From Deltaproteobacteria bacterium (lineage in GTDB: Bacteria; Desulfobacterota; DSM-4660; Desulfatiglandales; B25-G16), in assembly GCA_019308645.1 (NCBI GenBank), contig JAFDHR010000149.1, positions 1 to 5,978 of the forward strand: a stretch of 5,978 nt of DNA, in the 5' to 3' direction. The first letter of the stretch is position 1. Every line of letters starts with the position of its first letter. Shown in pieces: positions 1-5,978 of this stretch. The translations under genes were made by a program, and so were the position numbers. Below the pieces are notes generated by a model. That model did not search any database and was not told where the DNA came from. It saw nothing but the letters and a program-made list of their open reading frames with translations.

Positions 1-170
1 ACCGCTTCGGCCTCATCGGGTAGCAAGCGAATCTTCATTACGGGTGCACGCTCGAAAACCGGATCACTGACTTCTTCTAATTCATCTTCGAAGTCAGTAA
101 GGTCATGTGTATCCCAAAAATGAGCCAATTGTTGAATAGAATCAGTTTCGGGAATTTTTGGATTATTCAT
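1..170 (-). CDS. CopG/BrnA-type antitoxin, partial (C-terminus beyond left edge)
   Basis: Translating the minus strand from the ATG at 170-168 gives 56 full codons before the window ends, so the C-terminus is missing. The visible part has the block SIQQLAHFWDTHDLTDFEDE (residues 11-30), followed by LEEVSDPVFERAP and then MKIRLLPDEAEAV. The acidic FWDTHDxTDFEDELEEV segment is characteristic of the CopG-type antitoxins paired with BrnT toxins. The VMKIRLLPDEAEA part looks like the strand and first helix of a ribbon-helix-helix DNA-binding domain. The start is well fixed: it overlaps the toxin stop codon as ATGA, and GGAGAG lies at 180-175, four bases upstream. In this family the antitoxin neutralises the toxin by direct binding and usually represses its own operon. 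The family call is firm; neutralisation here is inferred. Confidence 0.85.
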   Translation of the reverse strand, partial: MNNPKIPETDSIQQLAHFWDTHDLTDFEDELEEVSDPVFERAPVMKIRLLPDEAEA

Positions 171-451
171 TGTTCTCTCCATTGTTTATACCGCACTTTT
201 TCCTTGTCAGTCATCGGTCGTGCTGTGACTGGGTATCCTCTGCCATCAGGAAATTGAATCACAACGCAGAACAAATATCGCCCTGCATCTGTCTGTCCAA
301 GTATATAATAGACAGGATTCTCCCCTTTTGATGTTGCACGCCAAACAAACGGTTGGCCAAAGCAAGTTTGTTCCACTTCTTCAGGTTTCACCCTGTGTCG
401 TCTGATATGGTCAATTCTGTCTTCCGGCCAAATGAGCTCATGTATCTTCAT
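167..451 (-). CDS. brnT: BrnT-family ribonuclease toxin of a type II toxin-antitoxin pair
   Basis: This 94-residue protein matches the usual BrnT length of about 90. Seen in the sequence: an N-terminal IWPEDRIDHIRRHRVKPEEVEQ (residues 7-28, helix-rich, with the family's H-x-V-x-x-EE pattern), a central strand block YYILGQTDAGRYLFCVVIQF (49-68) and a C-terminal VTARPMTDKEKVRYKQ (75-90), which is the typical TARxMTxxExxxY ending. BrnT proteins have a RelE-like fold and stop translation by cutting RNA in the cytoplasm. The ATG at 451-449 has an in-frame TGA immediately upstream, so no longer start exists. The ribosome-binding site is weak (GAG about eight bases upstream). The gene precedes its antitoxin, the usual order for BrnTA, and overlaps it by ATGA, which implies translational coupling. 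I see no frameshift or truncation, so it is probably functional. It could also be called a DUF4258-like toxin, but the partner argues for BrnT. Confidence 0.86.
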   Translation of the reverse strand: MKIHELIWPEDRIDHIRRHRVKPEEVEQTCFGQPFVWRATSKGENPVYYILGQTDAGRYLFCVVIQFPDGRGYPVTARPMTDKEKVRYKQWREQ

Positions 452-506
452 TCAGAAATCTCATTGCGATTTTGTCATTCAACAAATATGCTTGGCCTAA
501 CGTTAC

Positions 507-535
507 ATTATACTGCCTATGCAGGTTTATATTAC
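507..535 (-). promoter_or_regulatory. Possible promoter of the toxin-antitoxin operon
   Basis: On the minus strand a perfect TATAAT lies at 512-507, about 55 bases upstream of the toxin ATG. With a 17-base spacer the -35 hexamer would be GTAATA (535-530), a poor match to TTGACA. A short hairpin-like sequence, CTGC-N4-GCAG (513-524), sits within the spacer, where a repressor could block polymerase. The -10 box is clear; the promoter call is an inference from one good element in an AT-rich spacer. Confidence 0.35.
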
Positions 536-540
536 TGTAG

Positions 541-558
541 CACAATTACTATATTGTG
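541..558. repeat. 18-bp interrupted palindrome, possible operator
   Basis: CACAAT, six bases, then ATTGTG form a perfect 6-bp inverted repeat. It lies a few bases upstream of the weak -35 position of the putative toxin promoter. CopG/BrnA antitoxins typically bind short inverted repeats next to their own promoter, so this is a candidate operator. A 6-bp palindrome can occur by chance in AT-rich DNA, so confidence is low. Confidence 0.3.
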
Positions 559-562
559 ATTA

Positions 563-590
563 TCCAATAGGTAAAATGTGTTGTCCAATA
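563..590. repeat. Direct repeat TCCAATA, 21-bp period
   Basis: TCCAATA occurs at 563-569 and again at 584-590, with start points 21 bases apart, or about two turns of the DNA helix. A related inverted copy, TATTTGGA, is at 601-608. The spacing would place all contacts on one face of the DNA, as expected for a dimeric regulator, but the unit is short and its role is unknown. Confidence 0.2.
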
Positions 591-747
591 ATGAGTGTAA
601 TATTTGGAAAGGTATTATATCTTATTCCAAAGAAAAAAGCATCATAAGGATTTTGGAGGAAGGGAAATTTCGAAATACCTTTATAGGCTGGCAATAAATC
701 ATGAGGCCGAAGGTTATCTTGAGAGGGATAAAACAGTAATGACCGCT

Positions 748-2277
748 CTACTGAAGCTTTCCAACCACTCTTTCAATCTCTTCTATGATTTTCCCACTTC
801 GCATTAAATGCACCATTGTTTCTATGTCCTTTGAGATAATGCGGTCTTTTTCGAGATGGGGAACTTCATCGCGGATAATCTTGTATGCTATCAGGGTCCC
901 TTCCCCTGGTTTCATGTTGGTAAAAAGATCCATCGCCTGGGCACCACATAAAAGTTCGATAGCAATGACATATTCTGCATTTCTTACTATCTCTCTTAAT
1001 TTTCTAGCAGAAATGGTTCCCATGGATACATGATCTTCCTTGTTAGCTGAAGTGGGGATGGAATCCACACATGCGGGATGGGAAAGAACTTTGTTTTCGG
1101 AAACCAGGGATGCGGCCGTGTACTGGGCAAGCATAAATCCTGAATTAAGGCCTCCATCGCTGACAAGAAAGGCCGGAAGCCCGCTTAGTTGAGGATTTAC
1201 CAGCCGTTCAATACGTCGCTCTGAAATATTCGCCAATTCAGAAACAGCCATACACAGAAAATCCATGGCAAGTGCTACTGGTTGTCCATGAAAATTTCCT
1301 CCAAGCAGAAACTCTTGCGATTCCGAAAAAATAAGGGGATTATTTGTAGAAGAGTTCATCTCCGTCTCCACCACTTTTCTGGCGTACGTGATTGCATCCT
1401 TGCTCGCACCGTGTACTTGAGGGGAACATCTAAGGGTGTAGGCGTCCTGAATACGGGAACAATCCTTGTGGGAGGTGATGATTTCACTGTCTCTTGTAAT
1501 CCTGTCCATGTTGTCAGCGGCCGCGGCCTGCCCCGGGTGGGGTCGCACCTGGTGAATCCGTTTATCGAATTCCGTTTTGCTTCCCATGAGCACTTCAAGG
1601 CTCATAGCCGCTGCGATATCTGTCATTTTCGAGAGCTTTATCGCATCATAGACCGAAAGACCGCCTATGGCGGTCATCACCTGTGTACCGTTCACCAGTG
1701 CAAGCCCCTCTCCTGCCTTTAACTGAAGCGGCTTGAGGCCACATTTTTTTAATGCCGCGAGACCTGACATTCTTTGTCCTTTGTAAAAAGTCTCCCCTCG
1801 GCCTATAAGCACCAAGCAAAGGTGCGCCAAAGGCGCAAGATCACCACTGGCCCCCACTGATCCCTTCTGTGGAACAACAGGGCAAACACTCCTGTTGAGA
1901 AGATCTATGATGCGGCTGACCGTTTCCAGGCAAATGCCCGAATGTCCCCGTGCCAGATCCTTGATGCGGAGTGCCATGACCGCCCGAACAGTTTCTTTAT
2001 CCAGAATGTCTCCTACTCCTGCTGCATGGCTCATTAGAATGTTTTCCTGAAGACGTTGAGTGTCCTCCTTGGAGATGGTCACATCACTCAGAGCCCCGAA
2101 CCCAGTGGTGACACCATAAATAGCTCTCTCTTCCTTGACCCACTTTTCAATCATTTTCCTGGCATTTATGATCCGGCCTTCTGATTCCTTTGTCAGTCGA
2201 ACATTGAACCCCTCTCTTGCAATGGCCACCAGATCCTCCAAACTCATTCCGTCCATACCGAGAAGAATTTCTTTCAT
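748..2277 (-). CDS. hutH: Histidine ammonia-lyase (histidase)
   Basis: HutH removes ammonia from L-histidine to give trans-urocanate (EC 4.3.1.3), the first step of the pathway, in the cytoplasm as a homotetramer. The 509-residue product is full length for the family. It contains GSVGASGDLAPLAHL, whose Ala143-Ser144-Gly145 cyclise into the MIO electrophile. Other active-site residues known from the Pseudomonas enzyme are present at matching positions: Tyr54 in YGVTTGFG, His84 in SHAAG, Asn196 in LVNGTQ, Tyr280 and Arg283 in DAYTLRCSPQ, Phe329 in GNFHGQP and Glu414 in ANKEDHVSMG. MKPGEGTLIAY (455-465) is also typical of histidases, which separates it from phenylalanine or tyrosine ammonia-lyases. 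I chose the ATG at 2277-2275 because residue numbers then match the family; an in-frame TTG at 2283 would add two residues. The gene is last in the operon, 52 nt after hutI. No defect is visible. Confidence 0.97.
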   Translation of the reverse strand: MKEILLGMDGMSLEDLVAIAREGFNVRLTKESEGRIINARKMIEKWVKEERAIYGVTTGFGALSDVTISKEDTQRLQENILMSHAAGVGDILDKETVRAVMALRIKDLARGHSGICLETVSRIIDLLNRSVCPVVPQKGSVGASGDLAPLAHLCLVLIGRGETFYKGQRMSGLAALKKCGLKPLQLKAGEGLALVNGTQVMTAIGGLSVYDAIKLSKMTDIAAAMSLEVLMGSKTEFDKRIHQVRPHPGQAAAADNMDRITRDSEIITSHKDCSRIQDAYTLRCSPQVHGASKDAITYARKVVETEMNSSTNNPLIFSESQEFLLGGNFHGQPVALAMDFLCMAVSELANISERRIERLVNPQLSGLPAFLVSDGGLNSGFMLAQYTAASLVSENKVLSHPACVDSIPTSANKEDHVSMGTISARKLREIVRNAEYVIAIELLCGAQAMDLFTNMKPGEGTLIAYKIIRDEVPHLEKDRIISKDIETMVHLMRSGKIIEEIERVVGKLQ

Positions 2278-2286
2278 AAACAATCA

Positions 2287-2292
2287 TTCCTC
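2287..2292 (-). promoter_or_regulatory. Ribosome-binding site of hutH (start ambiguous)
   Basis: GAGGAA on the minus strand lies about ten bases before the ATG at 2277 and about four before an in-frame TTG at 2283. Neither spacing is ideal, so this site alone does not decide the start. ATG is preferred as the stronger start codon and by family length. Confidence 0.5.
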
Positions 2293-2329
2293 ACTTTCTA
2301 CCCAAATGTCCCTCTACAACCCGAATTGC

Positions 2330-3580
2330 TCACTGAGAAAACATGAGCTCTCCCCGCTTGTAGACTTCCATAACCGGGGAGACACCTGCGTGATATGCCA
2401 GGATAGCAGGGCTCTCTCCGTCCAGTATAAGAAAGTCGGCGAATTTTCCAATATCAAGACTGCCCACCTTTTTCTCCATTCTCAGAGAATAAGCCGCATT
2501 CAATGTTGCCGCCACCAAGGATTCTGATATTGAAAGATTCATGTTAAGAACAGCCAGACCGAAGATGAAAGGTACGGATTCCGTATAGCTTGATCCGGGG
2601 TTGCAATCGGTGGCAAGTGCTAGTGGAACACCCAAGTCTACCATTTTCCTGGCACGTGCGTATCCTTTTCGCAAGCTGTATGCAGTTCCTGGAAGAAGCA
2701 CCCCAATAACGCCCTTTTGGGCCATAGCATAAAGGTTTTCATCACTGGCTGCCAGAAGGTGCTCGGCCGACGTAGCCTTGAGTTCCGCTGCAAGGCCTGC
2801 TCCCCCAAGATCGTGCACTTCATCGGCATGAATCTTCAGCCCTAAGCCAGCTTCCCGGGCGGCCTGTAAGATTCGGCGACTTTGATCCACAGAAAAGACG
2901 TTCTTTTCACAAAAGACGTCGCAAAACTGAGCAATGCCCTGTTTGGAAACCGCCGGAATCATTTCTCGAATAACAAGATCAACATACTTTTCAGGTGATT
3001 GAGCATACTCTTCCGGCACAGCATGTGCCCCAAGGAAAGCAGGAATCACGTCCAAAGACGTTTCCCTGCCAATCCTGTCAATAACACGAAGCATTTTTAT
3101 TTCTGTTTCTGTATCCAGCCCGTACCCACTCTTAATCTCAAGTGTGGTGGTTCCTAACTGAAGCGCGGACATGGCATGTTGCAGGGTCACAGAAAATAGT
3201 TCTTCCTCAGAGGCAGCCCTCACTTCCCGGACTGAAGAAAGAATACCTCCTCCCCGGCGCAGTATATCAAGGTACTCTTTCCCTTTTAGGCGAAGGGTGA
3301 ACTCTTCCTCCCTTCTTTTCGCAAAGCACATGTGGGTATGGGGGTCTACAAATCCGGGAATGAGACACAATCCGCCACAATCTACCTCTAAATCCACGTC
3401 ACGAGGCACGAGAGATGTTTTTATCTCATCTTCATTCCCTACTGCTTCTATCATACCATCCTTGCAAAGGAGGGCTCCTTTCTCAAAATGGCGTACCTCG
3501 CCCTGCCGCTTCCCTGCCATAGGAACACCAGAATCATATGGTGTTACTATATGTGCATTCGTAAAGAGCTTTCGAATCAT
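2330..3580 (-). CDS. hutI: Imidazolonepropionase
   Basis: HutI hydrolyses 4-imidazolone-5-propanoate to N-formimino-L-glutamate (EC 3.5.2.7), the third step of the pathway. The 416-residue length is usual for this amidohydrolase-superfamily enzyme. Metal ligands are visible: His81 and His83 in GFVDPHTHMCFA, His251 in KIHADE and Asp325 in ATDCNPGSSYTES. Residues matching substrate and catalytic positions of the Bacillus enzyme are Arg90, Tyr103 (GKEYLDIL), Tyr153 (LEIKSGYGLD), His186 (FLGAHA), Glu254 and His274 (SAEHL). The small N-terminal beta-sandwich (about 1-70) is completed by the C-terminal GKFADFLIL segment, as in the family. The start ATG overlaps the ftcD stop as ATGA, with AGGGG at 3595-3591 ten bases upstream, so translation is probably coupled to ftcD. 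No key residue is missing. Confidence 0.97.
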   Translation of the reverse strand: MIRKLFTNAHIVTPYDSGVPMAGKRQGEVRHFEKGALLCKDGMIEAVGNEDEIKTSLVPRDVDLEVDCGGLCLIPGFVDPHTHMCFAKRREEEFTLRLKGKEYLDILRRGGGILSSVREVRAASEEELFSVTLQHAMSALQLGTTTLEIKSGYGLDTETEIKMLRVIDRIGRETSLDVIPAFLGAHAVPEEYAQSPEKYVDLVIREMIPAVSKQGIAQFCDVFCEKNVFSVDQSRRILQAAREAGLGLKIHADEVHDLGGAGLAAELKATSAEHLLAASDENLYAMAQKGVIGVLLPGTAYSLRKGYARARKMVDLGVPLALATDCNPGSSYTESVPFIFGLAVLNMNLSISESLVAATLNAAYSLRMEKKVGSLDIGKFADFLILDGESPAILAYHAGVSPVMEVYKRGELMFSQ

Positions 3581-4497
3581 GTGTTGGTATCCCCTAACAT
3601 CTGAAGCAGGCGGAGTTCTATCACCTGGCTGAGATCAAACCTTGAAATCTGCATATAGGAGGACATGCTATCCGCAATAGCTGCAGCAGGAATCATTCCG
3701 TAGATTTCAGTTTCCTTTATAGTAACGTTCCATCTTTTGGCCTCCATGCGTATGAGTTCCAATACGCGGTAGAGTGTATTCTTTTCGTAATCAACGATAT
3801 TTGTACTCACTTGCACTAATCCACGCTCCTTAAGAAGAAGACCAATACATTTTACATGACTTAATCCACCGCTTGAAGAGCGAACCACCTTGGCGATTTC
3901 TCTGGCGACGTTCACGTCATCTGTTGCAAGGTTCACATTGAAGGCAATGAGAAATTTTCTCGCGCCGATGACCGTAGCACCAGCAGAAGGATGCAGTGTG
4001 GGTTCTCCTACGTCTGGATGCCTCTCTGGGTTTACTACTTCTCTCTTCAGGGCTTCGTACTGCCCCTTTCGAATAACCTCGAGGCGCTTTCGTTCAGGCT
4101 TTAGCGCTGCCTCTTCGTAAAAATAAACAGGAACCCCTGTTTCTTTATAATACCTTTGCCCAAACCGATGAGCCAGGTCCACGCACTCCTCCATGGTTAT
4201 GTTCTGAAGCGGTACAAAAGGAATAACATCCACAGCCCCTATCCTGGGATGACTACCCTGATGCTGCGCCAAATCAATAGTGGAAATAGCCACTTTAGCC
4301 GCTTCCAAGATCGCTTCCTGAACAGAATCTGGTTCACCCCCAAGGCTCACCACAAGCCGGTTGTGATCTTTGTCCGCCCGGTAGTCAAAAAGGGCACATC
4401 CCTTTCTCTTTCGGAACGGTTCCACAATGGCTTCAATGATCTCGTCTCTTCGACCTTCGCTGAAATTTGGAACACATTCTATTAATTGTTTAGTCAT
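3577..4497 (-). CDS. ftcD: Glutamate formimidoyltransferase, stand-alone (no cyclodeaminase domain)
   Basis: The enzyme transfers the formimino group of N-formimino-L-glutamate to tetrahydrofolate, giving glutamate and 5-formimino-THF (EC 2.1.2.5). The 306 residues cover the N- and C-terminal subdomains of the transferase only; in animal FTCD a cyclodeaminase of about 200 residues follows, and here the gene stops before it. Recognisable blocks are LIECVPNFSEGRR (5-17), LFDYRADKDHNRLVVSLGG (36-54), SHPRIGAVDVIPFVP (82-96, with His83 matching the catalytic His82 of the mammalian enzyme), PDVGEPTLHPSAGATVIGAR (161-180) and KFLIAFNVNL (181-190). The start ATG has AAGGA at 4512-4508, ten bases upstream. 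It lies 73 nt after hutU and overlaps hutI by four bases. Its position next to hutI, whose product is its substrate, supports the call. Formimino-THF cyclodeaminase must be encoded elsewhere. Confidence 0.95.
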   Translation of the reverse strand: MTKQLIECVPNFSEGRRDEIIEAIVEPFRKRKGCALFDYRADKDHNRLVVSLGGEPDSVQEAILEAAKVAISTIDLAQHQGSHPRIGAVDVIPFVPLQNITMEECVDLAHRFGQRYYKETGVPVYFYEEAALKPERKRLEVIRKGQYEALKREVVNPERHPDVGEPTLHPSAGATVIGARKFLIAFNVNLATDDVNVAREIAKVVRSSSGGLSHVKCIGLLLKERGLVQVSTNIVDYEKNTLYRVLELIRMEAKRWNVTIKETEIYGMIPAAAIADSMSSYMQISRFDLSQVIELRLLQMLGDTNT

Positions 4498-4570
4498 GAT
4501 GCCCTGATCCTTTTATAAACCAACAACAGTCCCCACTTAGTACCAACCTTTTTCCCCAATGCCATTAGCA

Positions 4571-5978
4571 TTAACCTCTTTTTAGAAAGGCCTCTGAAAC
4601 GAGGTTTTTCACTAAATCCTCTTTAGGTATATACGGAAGAGTAATATGGTCTGTGCCTTTATTTACCTTGTTATGCTCAATACAGGTTGCAATGGAATTC
4701 TCATTTCTGGCCCATGCGCGCCGTGCAACACCCCCAATAACATCCCATCGCATAGCCGACTTTATGATGGCATCGACTTCTTCTCGACCGTCAAGAACTA
4801 ATCCAAATCCACCATCGATGGCCTTACCAATGCCAACACCACCACCATTATGTAATGCAATAAGTGTCATGCCTCTGGCAGCATTACCAGCGAAACATTG
4901 AGTTGCCATATCTGCCATTACATTGCTTCCATCGTATATATTGGCAGTCTCTCTAAACGGTGAATCTGTCCCGCCGGCATCATGATGATCTCTCCCAAGC
5001 ATAATGGGGCCAACCTCTCCATTTCGAACCATCTCATTAAACCTAAGGGCAATAGTTATTCTTCCTGCTGCATCTTGGTACAATATTCTCGCCTGCGTTC
5101 CAACAACCAATTTATTCTTTTCTGCATCTCTAATCCATATATAGTTATCTCTGTCCTGAGCCCTTCTATTTGGATCTATGCATTCCATTGCGGCCCTGTC
5201 TGTTTTTATTAAATCTCCACGATCTCCGCTTAAACAAACCCATCTAAACGGACCATAGCCGAAGTCAAAAATTTGTGGCCCCATTATATCTTCAACATAT
5301 GACGGGAAAATAAACCCATCTTTTTCATCTATCCCGTTTTTAGAAATCTCCATTACACCGGCATCATACACAGCCTTCATAAAAGAATTACCATAATCAA
5401 AGAAATATGCCCCCTTACCCACTAAGGTTTTTATTAATTCAAAATGTCGCCTGAGACTCTTGTCAACGAGCTGTTTGAATGTAACTCTGTCTGCTTTAAG
5501 TAATTGTGTTCTTTTCTCAAAACTAATACCTTGAGGACAATATCCTCCATTATACGGCGCATGACATGATGTCTGGTCTGAAAGCAATTCTATCTTTATA
5601 TTATTCCTTTCAACATATTCTAATAAATCAACAATATTACCAACATATGCAATTGACATAGGCTCTTTCTTTTTTAAATATTTGTTGGCCATATCAAAGA
5701 CTTCTTTTAAATCAAAGGATACCGTTCGTACCCATCCCTGTTCGTGCCTTGTTTTCACCCTCGATATATCAACCTCTGCAAAAACCCCAACACCGCCAGC
5801 TATTTCTACTGCCTTGCCTTGAGCACCACTCATACCGCCGAGACCGGATGATATAAACAAATGACCCTTTAAATCTTCTTTCTGACCTACTCCTAATTTT
5901 AACCTTCCTGCATTGAGTATTGTATTGTATGTACCATGTACAATGCCCTGGGGACCAATATACATCCATCCCCCGGCA
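4571..5978 (-). CDS. hutU: Urocanate hydratase, long UROC1-like type, partial (N-terminus beyond right edge)
   Basis: Urocanase adds water to urocanate using tightly bound NAD+ as an electrophile, giving imidazolonepropionate (EC 4.2.1.49). The reading frame stays open to the window edge: codons before the Met at 5965 read GGW, continuing the conserved GGWMYIGPQGIVHGTY, so that Met is internal. The N-terminus, probably well over 100 residues, is missing. Counting from that Met, motifs are GLGGMSGAQGKA (41-52), EVDISRVKTRHEQGW (64-78), AYVGN (106-110), DQTSCHAPYNGGYCPQG (130-146), FFDYGNSF (188-195), YVEDIMGPQIFDFGYGPFRW (223-242) followed by VCLSGD, GRDHHDAGGTDSPFRET (324-340) and ALHNGGGVGIGKA (370-382). 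The GPFRWVC form, instead of the short bacterial signature with PARICW, marks the long class that includes animal UROC1. Its sampled G+C (about 41%) is lower than that of the genes downstream. It is the most upstream hut gene seen. Confidence 0.95.
   Translation of the reverse strand, partial: AGGWMYIGPQGIVHGTYNTILNAGRLKLGVGQKEDLKGHLFISSGLGGMSGAQGKAVEIAGGVGVFAEVDISRVKTRHEQGWVRTVSFDLKEVFDMANKYLKKKEPMSIAYVGNIVDLLEYVERNNIKIELLSDQTSCHAPYNGGYCPQGISFEKRTQLLKADRVTFKQLVDKSLRRHFELIKTLVGKGAYFFDYGNSFMKAVYDAGVMEISKNGIDEKDGFIFPSYVEDIMGPQIFDFGYGPFRWVCLSGDRGDLIKTDRAAMECIDPNRRAQDRDNYIWIRDAEKNKLVVGTQARILYQDAAGRITIALRFNEMVRNGEVGPIMLGRDHHDAGGTDSPFRETANIYDGSNVMADMATQCFAGNAARGMTLIALHNGGGVGIGKAIDGGFGLVLDGREEVDAIIKSAMRWDVIGGVARRAWARNENSIATCIEHNKVNKGTDHITLPYIPKEDLVKNLVSEAFLKRG

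Larger units (their letters stand above)
452..747. other. AT-rich spacer between the hut operon and the toxin-antitoxin module
   Basis: This stretch of 296 bases holds no gene I can support. Its left half contains the putative toxin promoter and the small repeats listed separately. Its right half follows the hutH stop codon, where an operon terminator would be expected, but I find no GC-rich hairpin followed by a T-run on the minus strand. The 10-bp palindrome ATTTCGAAAT at 667-676 has no T-tract and is not a terminator. A plus-strand open frame (604-807, TTG start) crosses the right half and runs 60 bases into the end of hutH. It has no convincing ribosome-binding site and I recognise no family in it. 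Confidence 0.6.

Noticed and set aside
389..397. Arg20 in the toxin where many BrnT proteins have Gly after the conserved His (HGV becomes HRV)
   Set aside because: As far as I recall, HRV also occurs in related BrnT proteins, and the rest of the protein is intact, so this is not evidence of inactivation.
667..676. Palindrome ATTTCGAAAT considered as a terminator stem after hutH
   Set aside because: It is short, AT-rich, has no loop and no following T-run, so it does not fit an intrinsic terminator.
1501..1560. A sharply GC-rich stretch (about 72% by hand count) inside hutH, flanked by lines near 47%
   Set aside because: It encodes a Pro/Ala/Gly/Arg-rich part of histidase (VRPHPGQAAAADN region), so the amino-acid content explains it; the hutH frame is intact through it.
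1282..1722. A plus-strand open frame of 146 codons within hutH
   Set aside because: It is antisense to a well-supported histidase gene, has no recognisable domain, and is a typical shadow of a coding region.
3171..3632. A plus-strand open frame of 153 codons antisense to hutI and the end of ftcD
   Set aside because: It is low in complexity (rich in Ser, Arg, Pro), crosses the hutI-ftcD junction and lies opposite conserved enzyme motifs; no support for a gene.
4498..4570. The 73-nt hutU-ftcD gap, checked for a terminator, internal promoter or small RNA
   Set aside because: It shows only the ftcD ribosome-binding site; I find no stable hairpin or convincing -35/-10 pair.

Overview
The window is a piece of a bacterial chromosome holding a histidine-degradation (hut) operon and, just downstream of it, a small type II toxin-antitoxin module. 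Every gene I can support lies on the minus strand, so transcription runs from the right edge to the left edge. No rRNA, tRNA, CRISPR array, insertion sequence or intrinsic terminator was recognised.

Right and centre (4571-5978, then 4497 down to 748): the order in the direction of transcription is hutU (urocanate hydratase, cut by the window edge), a stand-alone glutamate formimidoyltransferase (ftcD), hutI (imidazolonepropionase) and hutH (histidine ammonia-lyase). Together they give a complete route: histidine to urocanate plus ammonia (HutH), to imidazolonepropionate (HutU), to N-formimino-L-glutamate (HutI), to glutamate plus 5-formimino-tetrahydrofolate (FtcD). The pathway therefore ends by giving its formimino carbon to the folate pool, not by releasing formamide (HutG) or formate plus ammonia (HutF and the deformylase HutG). 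The cyclodeaminase that would process formimino-THF is not fused to FtcD and is not visible here. ftcD and hutI overlap by four bases (ATGA). Gaps elsewhere are 73 nt (hutU-ftcD) and 52 nt (hutI-hutH). The operon promoter must lie beyond the right edge.

Between hutH and the toxin gene (452-747) is an AT-rich spacer with no convincing gene. It carries a consensus -10 box and small palindromes that could be the promoter/operator of the toxin-antitoxin pair.

Left edge (1-451): a BrnT-family toxin is followed by a CopG/BrnA-type antitoxin, overlapping by ATGA. The antitoxin runs off the window.

Organism: composition is moderate, about 50% G+C in sampled lines of hutI and ftcD and about 41% in hutU. 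A folate-linked histidine pathway with a long, UROC1-like urocanase and a BrnT/CopG module suggests an anaerobic or facultatively anaerobic environmental bacterium, for example Desulfobacterota, Synergistota or a clostridial relative. This is a weak inference. I see no clearly new biological system; the most useful observations are the operon's mixed composition, the folate-linked ending and the toxin-antitoxin neighbour.
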